In this document: piece after piece, positions 44,578-53,372 of the stretch | Numbering within the stretch: position 1 is the first letter of the stretch | How the letters are laid out: every line of letters starts with the position of its first letter | Source of the DNA: Thauera sp. GDN1 | GTDB lineage: Bacteria; Pseudomonadota; Gammaproteobacteria; Burkholderiales; Rhodocyclaceae | Direction of reading: 5' to 3' | Assembly: GCF_029223545.1 (NCBI RefSeq) | Contig: NZ_CP097870.1 | Coordinates: 2,542,001 to 2,606,000, forward strand | DNA length: 64,000 bases | The notes under the pieces: model-generated | Seen by the model: only the letters and a program-made list of their open reading frames with translations | What the model was told of the DNA's origin: nothing | Databases searched by the model: none | Program-made: the position numbers and the translations under genes

Positions 44578-45682
44578 ATTTCCATCCCAGCTTGTCGTTG
44601 TTGGCGAGCCAGTCGCCGAGTCGTTCGAGCGTGGCGGCGCTGCCGCCCAGCGTGATGCCGAGCGCGCGGCTCCAGTACAGGTAGCGGTGGATCGGGTAGG
44701 TCAGATCGACCCCGATGCCGCCATGCACGTGCTGCGCCTTGTGGCCGACGAGGTGGCCGCACTCGCTGGCCAGATACTTGACCGCCAGCGCCTCGGACGG
44801 CGACGGCAGGCCGGCGTCCAGGCGATACACCAGCTGCCACAGTGCGGAGCGCAGCGCCTCGATCGCGATGTGGGCGTCGGCCATGCTCATCTGCACGGCC
44901 TGGAAGGTGGCGATGGCGCGGTCGAACTGGCGGCGCTCGTTGATGTACTCGACGGTGCGGCGCACCTGCTCGCTGCTCACGCCCAGCTGCAGCGCGGCGA
45001 GCGCGGCAATCGCACGCTGCTCCAGCCAGGGCAGCGCGGCCTCGGGCAGCACGGCGTCGGCGGCCAGGCGATGAGCGCGGAAGCCGAGATCGGCGACCGC
45101 CTCGCGGTGCGTGAACACGCCGGGCACTTTCTCGATGCCCGCGTCGCGCAGATTCACCGACACCAGCCGGGGGCCGTCGTCGGTCTCGGCCAGCAGCAGC
45201 GCGCGGCACACTTCCGCACCCAGCGCCACGGCGGCGACCGTGCCGTCGAGCACCCAGCCCTCACCCTCACGGCGCGCCTCGAGCGCGATGCCGTGGGTAC
45301 GCGCCGCGGCACCGAGCGCCAGCGTGATCATCAGCTTGCTTTCGGCGGCGGCTGCAGCGATCTCGGCACCGCCGGCACCACCGAAGCGCGCCAGCGTGGC
45401 GGCAGCGAGCTGGTGGCGCCACAGCGGCACATGGCCGAGGCCGCGCCCCTGGGCCTCGAGCACCAGCATCAGCTCGGTCATGCCGAGCCCGGTGCCGCCC
45501 GCGTCCTCGGGAATCGCCAGCGCGTGCAGGCCGGTTTCCACGCATTGCTTCCACAGGTCGGCCATGAAGGGCTCGCCCGCAGTGTCGAAGGCGCGCAGGC
45601 GGTCGTCGGTGCACAGGTCGCCGAACAGGCTGCCCGCCATGTCGGCGATGGCGCGCTGATCGTCAGTCAGTTGAAAATCCAT
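44549..45682 (-). CDS. acyl-CoA dehydrogenase, beta-type subunit
   Basis: This is a 377-residue protein (MDFQLTDDQRAIADMAGSLF). It has GGTGLGMTELMLVLEAQG, but the C-terminus reads VHGGIGVDLTYPIHRYLYWSRALGITLGGSAATLERLG rather than GG(T/S)xE, which marks a FadE28-like beta subunit. It probably pairs with one of the alpha-type subunits downstream. The start is ten bases after the MaoC-DUF35 gene. Confidence 0.87.
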   Translation of the reverse strand: MDFQLTDDQRAIADMAGSLFGDLCTDDRLRAFDTAGEPFMADLWKQCVETGLHALAIPEDAGGTGLGMTELMLVLEAQGRGLGHVPLWRHQLAAATLARFGGAGGAEIAAAAAESKLMITLALGAAARTHGIALEARREGEGWVLDGTVAAVALGAEVCRALLLAETDDGPRLVSVNLRDAGIEKVPGVFTHREAVADLGFRAHRLAADAVLPEAALPWLEQRAIAALAALQLGVSSEQVRRTVEYINERRQFDRAIATFQAVQMSMADAHIAIEALRSALWQLVYRLDAGLPSPSEALAVKYLASECGHLVGHKAQHVHGGIGVDLTYPIHRYLYWSRALGITLGGSAATLERLGDWLANNDKLGWKYDLEEQQAL

Positions 45683-45692
45683 GCTCCTCTCC

Positions 45693-46652
45693 TCAGGCCG
45701 CGATCGGGCGGAACATCGGCAGGGTCAGTTCGCCGTCGTCGAAGGACTGGAACTCGACCTGCACGCGCTGGCCGATCCGGATCTCGTCGCGCTTGACGCC
45801 GACCAGGCCGGCGATCAGACGCACGCCCTCGTCGAGCTCGATGAGGCCGATCGGGTTGGGGTGCTCGAAGGGCGGCACCTCGGGGTAGTGCATCACCACG
45901 AACGAATACAGGCTGCCCTTGCCGGACGCCTCGATCGTGTCCCAGTCGAAGGAGTGGCACTTGATGCACACCGGTGCCGGCAGGTGGCGCAGCGTGCTGC
46001 AGCAGGTGCAGCGCTGGATCCGCAGCTTGCCGGCCTCGACGCCTTCCCAGAAGAAGCGGGTGTCGTCGCTGATGCCGGGCTTCGGGCGCTTGAACTTGGG
46101 CACTGCCGGGGCCGCGCCCTTCTCGACGGGCTTGGGCACGTTGGCGGGGCGGAACTTGAAGACGCGGAACAGCAGCTGGCCGACCTTCTCGTCACCCTCG
46201 GGCTTCTGCGAGAAGAAGCTCATGATCAGGGTGACGAAGTAGCCGGTGCCGAGCGCGGTGGTCTTTTCCTCGCCGACCGCATCGAGACGGGTGGTGTAGT
46301 AGAGCTTCTCGCCCAGCTTCACGTAGCGCTCGAAGCTGAGATCCGAGTTCACCGCCACCACCGAGGGGAAGCCGTGCGCCTCGAGTGTCTTCAGCACCTC
46401 GTAGGGGTTCTCGTCGGTCGAGCCCGGCGCGTAGTTGTTCATGTGCAGGCCTTCGAGACACCAGGCCTGCAGCATCGCCGGCGGCGCCACGATGCCGCCG
46501 AATTCGGTGGTCGCGGCATAGTCCGCGTCGAGGTAGAGCGGATTATCGACGCCCATCACCTCGCACCACTGCCGGATCATCGGCGCGTTGACCTCGTCCC
46601 AGGCGTAGACGCGACCGTACTCGCGACCCACCTTGGCACGCACTTCGGACAT
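45693..46652 (-). CDS. MaoC-DUF35 (OB-fold) fusion, ChsH2-like
   Basis: This is a 319-residue fusion. Residues 1-170 form a MaoC hot-dog domain (YAWDEVNAPMIRQWCEVMGVDNPLYLD, FGGIVAPPAMLQAW). Residues about 200-319 are a DUF35 domain with a zinc-ribbon of four cysteines (RCTCCSTLRHLPAPVCIKCHS) and an OB fold (GSLYSFVVMHYPEVPPF...LPMFRPI). This is the layout of ChsH2: the MaoC half works with ChsH1 as hydratase and the DUF35 half with Ltp2 as aldolase. Two ATGs lie close together (46656 is out of frame). The in-frame start is 46652 with AGGA upstream. It is the first gene of the minus-strand operon, behind two palindromic operators. Confidence 0.9.
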   Translation of the reverse strand: MSEVRAKVGREYGRVYAWDEVNAPMIRQWCEVMGVDNPLYLDADYAATTEFGGIVAPPAMLQAWCLEGLHMNNYAPGSTDENPYEVLKTLEAHGFPSVVAVNSDLSFERYVKLGEKLYYTTRLDAVGEEKTTALGTGYFVTLIMSFFSQKPEGDEKVGQLLFRVFKFRPANVPKPVEKGAAPAVPKFKRPKPGISDDTRFFWEGVEAGKLRIQRCTCCSTLRHLPAPVCIKCHSFDWDTIEASGKGSLYSFVVMHYPEVPPFEHPNPIGLIELDEGVRLIAGLVGVKRDEIRIGQRVQVEFQSFDDGELTLPMFRPIAA

Positions 46653-46814
46653 CCATTCCTGTTCAGCCAAGTTCGTCTCCTGCTCTTGTGTGAGGCGCTT
46701 TCGATGGACGGCCGCGCCTGCGGGACCCTGCCGCGAGTGGAGCTTTCGCCACCGCGGTGGCGCGTCCTTTCGCAGCGCTTGCAGCGAGTCTAAGAGCAGG
46801 ACCTGCACGGCACT

Positions 46815-46830
46815 TCGTCTGAACGGACGA
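46815..46830. promoter_or_regulatory. palindromic operator, site O2
   Basis: TCGTCTGAACGGACGA differs from site O1 at two positions and keeps six of seven arm pairs. It lies 162 bases before the ChsH2-like start and 152 before the MFS start, inside the 329-base divergent region 46653-46981. Apart from O2 and O3 that region shows no other recognisable feature. Confidence 0.68.
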
Positions 46831-46881
46831 TGGACAAGGCAGGCGAAACCCGACATTCGGCGCGGACTTCCGGGACCGCCT

Positions 46882-46897
46882 TAGTCCCATCGGACGA
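46882..46897. promoter_or_regulatory. palindromic operator, site O3
   Basis: TAGTCCCATCGGACGA keeps the right arm CGGACGA of the motif and five of seven arm pairs. It is centred 67 bases from O2, so the divergent promoters of the igr-like operon and the MFS gene each may have one site. Confidence 0.6.
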
Positions 46898-46981
46898 TGT
46901 GCCCCCACCCCCTGGCAACGACCATCCGCCCGACAGAAGAAAGCGGCGCGCATCGGCATGCGCCGCATACGGAGACAGCCA

Positions 46982-48562
46982 ATGGATTCACGTACCGACA
47001 CGCGCTCAGCCTGGGCGGTGTATGCCGCGCTGCTGTTCGGCACCTTCATCACCATCGAGGCCGCCGCCTTCCAGGCGCCCGCGCTGCCGAGCGTGACCCG
47101 GCATTTCGGCATTCCGGTGAACATGTCGGCGCTGATCCTGATCCTGTATTCGCTCGCGCTGACGGTATTCGCCCCCATCATGGGCCGCCTAGGCGACCAG
47201 CACGGACGCAAGCGGGTCATCACCATCGGCATGGTGGTGTTCGCAGCGTCGGAGTTCGCCGCCGCCTGGGCACCGAACTTCTGGTTCTTCCTCGGCGCTC
47301 GCTTCGTCCAGGGCCTGGGCGCGGCATGCATCCTGCCGGGCGTGTTCGCCTACGCAACCCACCTCTTTCCCGATAACAAGCGCGGCCTGGCGCTGGGCAT
47401 CCTCGCCTTCACGATGACCTTCGGTGCCGCCTCGGGCGGCCTGCTCGGCGGCCTGCTGATCGACCGCCTGGGCTGGCCCAGCGTGTACTGGATCAGCGGC
47501 GCGCTCACACTGTTCGGCCTGGTGCCCGTGCGCATGCTGGTGCCCGAGATCGCCCCGGCCAAGCACCAGGCCGCCTTCGACTACACCGGCGCGATGCTGC
47601 TGTTCGCCGTCATCGCCTCGCTGCTGTCGCTGCCCACCTGGGCGACCAACTTCGGCAAGGAATCGCCCATCACCTGGGCCATCGTGGTCGTCGGCATCAG
47701 CGCGCTGATCGTCCTGTGGCGGCACAGCAAGCGCATGGCCAACCCGGTGATCGACCTCGGCATCCTGGCGCGCGGCACCTTCGCCACGCCCTCGGCGATC
47801 TACTGGCTGCACATGATCTTCTCCAGCGGCGTCGTCTATTCGCTGGCCTTCTTCATCAACAGCCGCCCGGGCGGCACGGCAGCGCAGTTCGGCTTCGTCA
47901 CCCTCTTCCTCTACGGCAGCGGGCTCATCAGCTCGCCGATCGCAGGCAAGCTGGTCGACCGCATCGAACCGCGCGTGCTGGTCATCATCGCCATGCTCGC
48001 CAGCCTGGGCGGGACCCTGCTCTTCCTCAACATCGACGTCACCACGCCGCTGTGGATGGTGATCGCGGTGGCCTGCATCATGGGCCTGTCGATCGGCTGC
48101 AACACCCCGGCGATCATGAAGCTGGCGCTGGGCGCGGTACCCGCCAAGGACATGGGCGCGGGCAGCGGCCTCTTCAGCATGTTCCGCGACCTCGGCAGCC
48201 CCACCGGCTCGTCGCTGTCGCTGGCCGTGTTCGGCGCCAGCCTGGCCTACGCCACCCAGACGGCGATCAGCCGACAGATCGCCGCGCTCGGTCTCGATGC
48301 GGCAGACCTGGAGGCGCTGGCCCGCGCCGCCGGCAGCCGCGCGCGCGAGCTCCCCGCCGAGGTCGCCGCCCGCCTGGGGGAGCACGGCCTGTCCGCCGAG
48401 GCCGTGCTCGCCGAAGCAAACGTCGCCGGCCTGAATGCAGCCCTCGCCAACGTGGGCTACATGCTGCTCGGTCTCATCGTGCTGGCCCTGATGCTGAGCC
48501 TGCGGCTGGGGCGCACGCGCACTCGAGCAGTGGTGGGGGACGCGCGGGCGCCTGCGGGCTGA
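46982..48562 (+). CDS. MFS transporter, DHA2 type
   Basis: This is a 526-residue permease with about 14 hydrophobic segments. It has SALILILYSLALTVFAPIMGRLGDQHGRKRVI (MFS motif A), RFVQGLGAACILPGVFAYATHLF and GILAFTMTFGAASGGLLGGLL (motif C). A hydrophilic loop near residues 425-480 (GLDAADLEALARAAGSRARELPAEVAARLGEHG) is longer than usual. It is transcribed divergently from the igr-like operon with two shared operator sites, so it probably imports the same substrate or exports an intermediate. RBS GGAGA lies at 46971-46975. Confidence 0.9.
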   Translation: MDSRTDTRSAWAVYAALLFGTFITIEAAAFQAPALPSVTRHFGIPVNMSALILILYSLALTVFAPIMGRLGDQHGRKRVITIGMVVFAASEFAAAWAPNFWFFLGARFVQGLGAACILPGVFAYATHLFPDNKRGLALGILAFTMTFGAASGGLLGGLLIDRLGWPSVYWISGALTLFGLVPVRMLVPEIAPAKHQAAFDYTGAMLLFAVIASLLSLPTWATNFGKESPITWAIVVVGISALIVLWRHSKRMANPVIDLGILARGTFATPSAIYWLHMIFSSGVVYSLAFFINSRPGGTAAQFGFVTLFLYGSGLISSPIAGKLVDRIEPRVLVIIAMLASLGGTLLFLNIDVTTPLWMVIAVACIMGLSIGCNTPAIMKLALGAVPAKDMGAGSGLFSMFRDLGSPTGSSLSLAVFGASLAYATQTAISRQIAALGLDAADLEALARAAGSRARELPAEVAARLGEHGLSAEAVLAEANVAGLNAALANVGYMLLGLIVLALMLSLRLGRTRTRAVVGDARAPAG

Positions 48563-48639
48563 GCGGATTACCCACGGATGGCGCGTCGCGAGATACATGA
48601 GGATCAGCGGCGCGGATGCCGGTTGCTTCGGTAGCCTTA

Positions 48640-49455
48640 CTACTCACGCTGAAACGTTGCGCCAGCCTCAGCCCTCCCCACGCCCCCCGCAAACTCCCCC
48701 GGCGTCGCGCCGAAGTGCTCGCGAAAGCTGGCGATGAAGGCGGACACCGAGTCGTAGCCGCAGGCGATGGCGACGTCGGTGACGCCCTCGCCGGCCTCGA
48801 GCAGGGGCAAGGCGCTGATCAGGCGCAGGCGCTGGCGCCACAGCCGGAAGTTCAGGCCGGTGTGCTGGCGGAAGAGCCGCGCCAGCGTGCGTTCCGAGCA
48901 CCCCAGGCGTGCGCCCCAGGCCGCCAGCCCGTCCCGCGAGTCGGGCTCGGCCTCGAACGCCTCGCACACCCGGCGCAGGCGCGGTTCCTGCGGCAGCGGC
49001 AGCATGAGGCCGAGCGCGGGCGCTGCGGCCACCTGGTCCAGCAGCACCGCGGCGAGCCGGCCGCCCGGGCCGTGCTCCTCACACTCCGCGGGCAAGTCGC
49101 CGAAGGCGCGGATCAGCTCGCGCAGCAGCGGACTCACGGCGAGCACGCGGCAGCCGCCTTGCGCACCGGGCACGGCCGAGGGATCGATGTACAGGCTGCG
49201 GATCTCGGTGTCTGCGGAGCACCGCACCTGGTGCGCGACGCCTGCCGGAATCCACACCGCGCGCTGCGGCGGCGCGATGTAGCGTCCGGCGTCGGTGCGC
49301 ACGTCGAGTACGCCCGCCACCGCATACGCGAACTGGACCCAGGGATGAGCATGACGATAGCCGAGCGCGCGATTGGCTACCGACTCGGTGTGACCGAAAA
49401 CCGGGCGCGGCAGGGCGGCGAGGCCGGCAAGCTCCTCCGGAAGAGACTGCGGCAT
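48640..49455 (-). CDS. AraC-family transcriptional regulator
   Basis: This is a 271-residue regulator. The N-terminal cupin-like part (HAHPWVQFAYAVAGVLDVRT, WIPAGVAHQV) senses a ligand. The C-terminal AraC DNA-binding domain is about residues 165-265 (LGCSERTLARLFRQHTGLNFRLWRQRLRLISALPLL, VAIACGYDSVSAFIASFREHFGATPGEF). It is divergent from the bile-acid-symporter-like gene at 49620, which it probably controls from the 164-base gap. Confidence 0.93.
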   Translation of the reverse strand: MPQSLPEELAGLAALPRPVFGHTESVANRALGYRHAHPWVQFAYAVAGVLDVRTDAGRYIAPPQRAVWIPAGVAHQVRCSADTEIRSLYIDPSAVPGAQGGCRVLAVSPLLRELIRAFGDLPAECEEHGPGGRLAAVLLDQVAAAPALGLMLPLPQEPRLRRVCEAFEAEPDSRDGLAAWGARLGCSERTLARLFRQHTGLNFRLWRQRLRLISALPLLEAGEGVTDVAIACGYDSVSAFIASFREHFGATPGEFAGGVGRAEAGATFQRE

Positions 49456-49619
49456 GTCTTGTCAGCGATATCACAGGGCCGGTTGGCGTTAGCTGGAAGT
49501 ATCGGCCTCCGTTAGGCTTCCTCACAAGCCCAAGGGCTTCGCGGCCTGGCCATTCTGCCTGCCGCCCCCTTTCCCGCTCCTTTCCCGCTGACTCCCCGCT
49601 CATTCCCTGCCCCATCGCC

Positions 49620-50615
49620 ATGAACCTCCTGACGCTACTATTCGACCGCTTCACGATCCTGCTCACTGCCGTCGTGGTGCTGGCCACCGTTCTGCCCGCG
49701 CAGGGCGCATTCGCCGTGTTCTTCGACTGGCTGACCCATGCTGGGATCGCGCTGCTGTTCTTCCTGCATGGCGCGCGGCTTTCGCGCCGGGCCATCATCG
49801 ACGGGGCGATGCACTGGCGCCTGCACCTGCTGGTGTTCGTGTGCACCTTCGCGATGTTTCCCCTGCTCGGCCTTGCGCTCGGGCCGGTGCTGCGCCCGCT
49901 GCTGGGCGACGGGCTCTGGCTCGGCATGCTCTACCTGTGCCTGCTGCCGGGCACGGTGCAATCGGCCATCGCCTTCACCTCGATCGCGCGCGGCAACATT
50001 CCGGCGGCCGTCTGCGCGGCGTCGGCCTCGAGTCTGGTCGGCATCGTGCTGACGCCGCTGCTGGCGGATCTGGTGCTGGGCAGCACCGGGGCGGGCGTGT
50101 CGCTCGGCGAGGCGATCGTGAGGATCGGCGTGCAGTTGCTGCTGCCCTTCACGGCCGGCCATGCCCTGCGGCCGTGGGTCGCCGACTGGGTGGCGCGCCG
50201 GCAGCGCTGGCTGCGCGTGGTCGACCAGGGGTCGATCCTGCTCGTGGTCTATACGGCCTTCGGTGCGGCGGTGCTCGACGGAATCTGGCGCATGGTGCCG
50301 GCCTCGGCGCTGGCGCAGTTGGTGGTGTGCTGCGTGGTGCTGCTCGCGCTCGTGCTGCTCGCCACGACGTGGCTCGCGCGCGCGTTCGGCTTCGATGTCG
50401 AGGACGAGATCACGATCGTGTTCTGCGGCTCGAAGAAGAGCATGGCGACCGGCGTGCCGATGGCGCAGATCATCTTCAGCGGCGGGGCGGCGGGCCTCGC
50501 CATTCTGCCGCTGATGGTGTTCCACCAGATTCAGTTGATGGTGTGCGCCGTGATGGCGCGGCGATACGCCGAGCGCGACCAGCAGGCCGCCGTGGAGCAG
50601 CACGCCCCGCAATGA
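49620..50615 (+). CDS. bile acid:sodium symporter (BASS/SLC10A7-like) family transporter
   Basis: This is a 331-residue membrane protein with about ten hydrophobic helices. FFLHGARLSRRAI, LLPGTVQSAIAFTSIARGNIPAAVCAASASSLVGIVLTPLL and FCGSKKSMATGVPMAQIIF match the SLC10A7/YfeH branch of the bile acid:sodium symporter fold. Known roles in this branch vary and are mostly untested. Beside steroid-type catabolic genes, uptake of a bile acid or organic anion is possible, but the AraC partner also occurs with YfeH-like genes elsewhere. No 16-bp operator lies in its upstream region. Confidence 0.87.
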   Translation: MNLLTLLFDRFTILLTAVVVLATVLPAQGAFAVFFDWLTHAGIALLFFLHGARLSRRAIIDGAMHWRLHLLVFVCTFAMFPLLGLALGPVLRPLLGDGLWLGMLYLCLLPGTVQSAIAFTSIARGNIPAAVCAASASSLVGIVLTPLLADLVLGSTGAGVSLGEAIVRIGVQLLLPFTAGHALRPWVADWVARRQRWLRVVDQGSILLVVYTAFGAAVLDGIWRMVPASALAQLVVCCVVLLALVLLATTWLARAFGFDVEDEITIVFCGSKKSMATGVPMAQIIFSGGAAGLAILPLMVFHQIQLMVCAVMARRYAERDQQAAVEQHAPQ

Positions 50616-50657
50616 GGGCCGAGGCCGCGCCGCGCCTCTGAGTCGGGCGTGGCCTCG

Positions 50658-51458
50658 TCAGGGCTGATCGCCGGTATTGGCCGCGGCGAGGAAGGCGGGC
50701 CGTTCGCCACCGCCATGCAGCAGCAGGTTGGTGCCGGCGAAGTAGGCCGCCATCGGCGAGCCGGCATACAGGCAGGCGTTGGCGATGTCGTCCGGCGTGG
50801 CCATGCGGCCGGCAGGGATGGTGGCGCCGACCGCGGCGATGCCGGCCTCGTCGCCATAGTGCAGGTGCGCCTGCTCGGTCTGCACCAGCCCCGGGCTGAT
50901 CGTGAGCACGCGCACCTTGGGCGCCCACTCCACCGCCAGCGAGGACGCCAGCGACAGCACGCCGGCCTTGGCCGCGCCATAGGCGGCGGTGCCCGGCGAG
51001 GGGCGCGAGGCGGCGACGCTGCCGATGAAGATGATCACGCCGCCTTCGGCCTGCTGCTGCATCAGTGCATTGGCTTGCTGGGCGACGTTGAGCGGGGCGA
51101 TCAGGTTGAGGCGGATGATGCCCTCGTGAAAGCGCGGCGAGGCCTTGTCGGCAAGCGCGAAGGGCGCGCCGCCGGCGTTGTTGACCAGCACGTCGAGGCG
51201 GCCGAAGCGCTCGCGGATGGCGGCGAACAGGGCCTGCAGGGATTCGACGTCGCGGACGTCGGCGGGTATGAAGTCGGCGGTCGCGCCATCGACCTCGGGC
51301 ATGACCTCCGGCGCGTTGCGGCCGCAGACGACCACCGTCGCGCCCGCGGCGATGAAGCCCCGCGCGATGCCGGCGCCTATGCCCTTGGTGCCGCCGGTCA
51401 CGAGCACGACCTTGCCACGGTAATCCAGCGCCGCCGATGGGGAAGCCTGAGTATTCAT
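50658..51458 (-). CDS. SDR-family oxidoreductase
   Basis: This is a 266-residue enzyme. VTGGTKGIGAGIARGF cofactor motif, CGRNAPE after strand 2, VNNAGGAPF, catalytic Ser in FIGSVAAS and YGAAK. The C-terminal FAGTNLLLHGGGERPAF ends like 2-deoxygluconate/hydroxysteroid-type SDRs. It is divergent from the enoyl-CoA hydratase gene, with site O4 between them, so it is probably part of the same regulon. Confidence 0.88.
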   Translation of the reverse strand: MNTQASPSAALDYRGKVVLVTGGTKGIGAGIARGFIAAGATVVVCGRNAPEVMPEVDGATADFIPADVRDVESLQALFAAIRERFGRLDVLVNNAGGAPFALADKASPRFHEGIIRLNLIAPLNVAQQANALMQQQAEGGVIIFIGSVAASRPSPGTAAYGAAKAGVLSLASSLAVEWAPKVRVLTISPGLVQTEQAHLHYGDEAGIAAVGATIPAGRMATPDDIANACLYAGSPMAAYFAGTNLLLHGGGERPAFLAAANTGDQP

Positions 51459-51522
51459 GCACCTGTCTCCACGAGTATTCGTTCGATGCCTGCGAGTCTA
51501 GGGGCGCGCTTCGCCCCGATCG

Positions 51523-51538
51523 TCGTCTGAACGGACGA
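51523..51538. promoter_or_regulatory. palindromic operator, site O4
   Basis: TCGTCTGAACGGACGA is identical to site O2. It is 65 bases before the SDR start (minus strand) and 81 before the enoyl-CoA hydratase start (plus strand). Both O2 and O4 are also preceded by a GCGAGTCTA sequence (46785 and 51492 regions), which suggests a shared wider promoter layout. Confidence 0.7.
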
Positions 51539-51618
51539 TGAGCGGCTTGCGTCGAGGACGGAACATGCGTCCCATCCCCTTCCCCGGCCGTCGCGCCCGG
51601 GGCGCTCCTGGAGACGCC

Positions 51619-52422
51619 ATGACCACAGACCCGACACCGCCGTCCGATCCGGCCTCGCCCCTGCTGCTCGAACGCCTCGACGGCGGCGTCGCGCTGCTGC
51701 GCCTGAACCGCCCGCAGGCCACCAACGCCCTGTCGCTCGAGCTGCAGGCCCTGCTCTCGCAGCGCTTCTCCGAGCTGGCGGCGGACGACACGGTGCGCTG
51801 CATCGTGCTCACCGGCGGCGAAAAGGTCTTCGCCGCCGGCGGCGACATCACCAGCATGGCCGGCGTCGGCCCGATCGAGATCACCCAGCGCCACACCGAA
51901 CGCGTGTGGGGGCCGATCCAGCAGTGCCCCAAGCCGGTGGTCGCCGCGGTATGCGGCTACGCCTATGGCGGCGGCTGCGAACTGGCGATGCTGGCCGACA
52001 TCATCGTCGCCGGCGAGGGCGCCCGCTTCTGCCAGCCCGAGATCCGCATCGGCATCATGCCGGGCATCGGCGGCACCCAGCGCCTGGTGCGCGCGGTCGG
52101 CAAGGCCAAGGCGATGCGCATGGCGCTCACCGGCAAGCCGATCACCGCGCACGAGGCGTGGACCGCCGGCCTGGTGAGCGACCTGGTGCCAGACGCCGAG
52201 GTGATTCCGACCGCGATCGAACTGGCACGCGTGATCGCCGCCATGCCGCCGCTGGCCGCCGAGCAGATCAAGGAATGCATCCTGCTGGGGATGGACGCCC
52301 CGCTCGAGACCGCGCTGGCGATGGAGCGCCGCGCAAACGCCCTCCTGTTCGCCTCGCGCGACCAGAAGGAAGGCATGCAGGCCTTCATCGAAAAGAGGCC
52401 GCCGACGTTCGAGGGCCGTTGA
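51619..52422 (+). CDS. enoyl-CoA hydratase/isomerase family protein
   Basis: This is a 267-residue crotonase-fold enzyme. FAAGGDITSM gives the first oxyanion residue. GYAYGGGCELAMLADIIVA and the catalytic-Glu region PEIRIGIMPGIGGTQRLVRAVG follow, close to normal FadB-like hydratases. It would add water to an enoyl-CoA in beta-oxidation of a side chain or opened ring. Start: GGAGAC at 51610-51615. An SDR gene follows after 95 bases. Confidence 0.92.
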   Translation: MTTDPTPPSDPASPLLLERLDGGVALLRLNRPQATNALSLELQALLSQRFSELAADDTVRCIVLTGGEKVFAAGGDITSMAGVGPIEITQRHTERVWGPIQQCPKPVVAAVCGYAYGGGCELAMLADIIVAGEGARFCQPEIRIGIMPGIGGTQRLVRAVGKAKAMRMALTGKPITAHEAWTAGLVSDLVPDAEVIPTAIELARVIAAMPPLAAEQIKECILLGMDAPLETALAMERRANALLFASRDQKEGMQAFIEKRPPTFEGR

Positions 52423-52517
52423 CGCCCTGAGGGAGTTCGTCGGCACCGCCCGCCCCCGGCGGCTCCTGCCCCACTCCGCCCTCCCCCGTTTTCCACACCT
52501 GACAGGAACACCGCGCA

Positions 52518-53309
52518 ATGGCAGATTCGCCCCTTACCCAAGCCTCTCCCGCCCCCAGCCCCGCCCTGTTCCGCCTCGACGGCTGCGTCGCCATCGTAAC
52601 CGGCGCCGGCCGCGGCATGGGCCGCGGTGTGGCCGAGACCCTTGCCCGCCAGGGCGCCACGGTTGCGATCAACGACTTCTTCCCCGAGCGCGCCGAGGCC
52701 GCCGCCGCCGAGCTGCGCGCCGCCGGGCTCAAGGCCCTCGCCGCGCCTGCCGACGTGACCGACTACGAGGCGGTCCAGCGGATGGTGGCCGCCGTGCGCG
52801 AGCAGGCCGGCATCGTGGACATCTACGTCTCCAACGCCGGCGTGCCCACCACCGGCATGGGCTACGGCAAGTTCCTCGAATCGAAACCCGAGGACTGGGA
52901 GCGCTTCGTGAAGCTCAACATGTACGGGCTGATGAACGGCTGCCACGCCGTACTGCCGGGCATGATCGAGAAGAAGTGGGGCCGCATCGTGGCGATCACC
53001 TCCGAATCCTGGCGTGCCGCGGTGCCGATGGGGATCGCCGCCTACGCCGCCTCCAAGGCCGGCGTGGTCGGCTTCGTGCGCCAGCTCGCCGCCGAGGTCG
53101 GGCGCAAGGGGGTGAATGTGAATGCGCTGTCGCTGGGCACGATGAACAACTGGGAAGGCTCGGAGGAGCTCGCGCGCAAGAATTGCATCGTCCCGCGTGC
53201 CGGCTCGCCCGCCGACGTCGGCGCCGGCGTGGCCTGGCTGGCCTCGCGCGAGGCCGAATGGGTCACTGGCCAGATCGTGCCGCTCAACGGCGGCGGCATC
53301 ACCGCCTGA
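52518..53309 (+). CDS. SDR-family oxidoreductase
   Basis: This is a 263-residue enzyme. VTGAGRGMGRGVAETL, NDFFPERAE, VSNAGVPTTG, catalytic Ser in ITSESWRA with YAASK, and C-terminal VTGQIVPLNGGGITA. It resembles 3-oxoacyl reductase/hydroxysteroid dehydrogenase SDRs. RBS CAGGAA precedes the ATG. The gene is closed by a strong hairpin terminator and is probably co-transcribed with the enoyl-CoA hydratase gene. Confidence 0.9.
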   Translation: MADSPLTQASPAPSPALFRLDGCVAIVTGAGRGMGRGVAETLARQGATVAINDFFPERAEAAAAELRAAGLKALAAPADVTDYEAVQRMVAAVREQAGIVDIYVSNAGVPTTGMGYGKFLESKPEDWERFVKLNMYGLMNGCHAVLPGMIEKKWGRIVAITSESWRAAVPMGIAAYAASKAGVVGFVRQLAAEVGRKGVNVNALSLGTMNNWEGSEELARKNCIVPRAGSPADVGAGVAWLASREAEWVTGQIVPLNGGGITA

Positions 53310-53321
53310 CGTGAACGACAA

Positions 53322-53358
53322 CGCCCGCCAGCCTTTGCAGGCTGGCGGGCGTCCTTTT
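53322..53358. terminator. bidirectional hairpin terminator
   Basis: ACGCCCGCCAGCC (53322-53334) pairs perfectly over 13 bases with GGCTGGCGGGCGT (53341-53353), with loop TTTGCA, followed by CCTTTT. It lies between the convergent SDR and OYE-type genes and could serve both. Confidence 0.88.
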
Positions 53359-53372
53359 GCCAAGGCTGGGGT

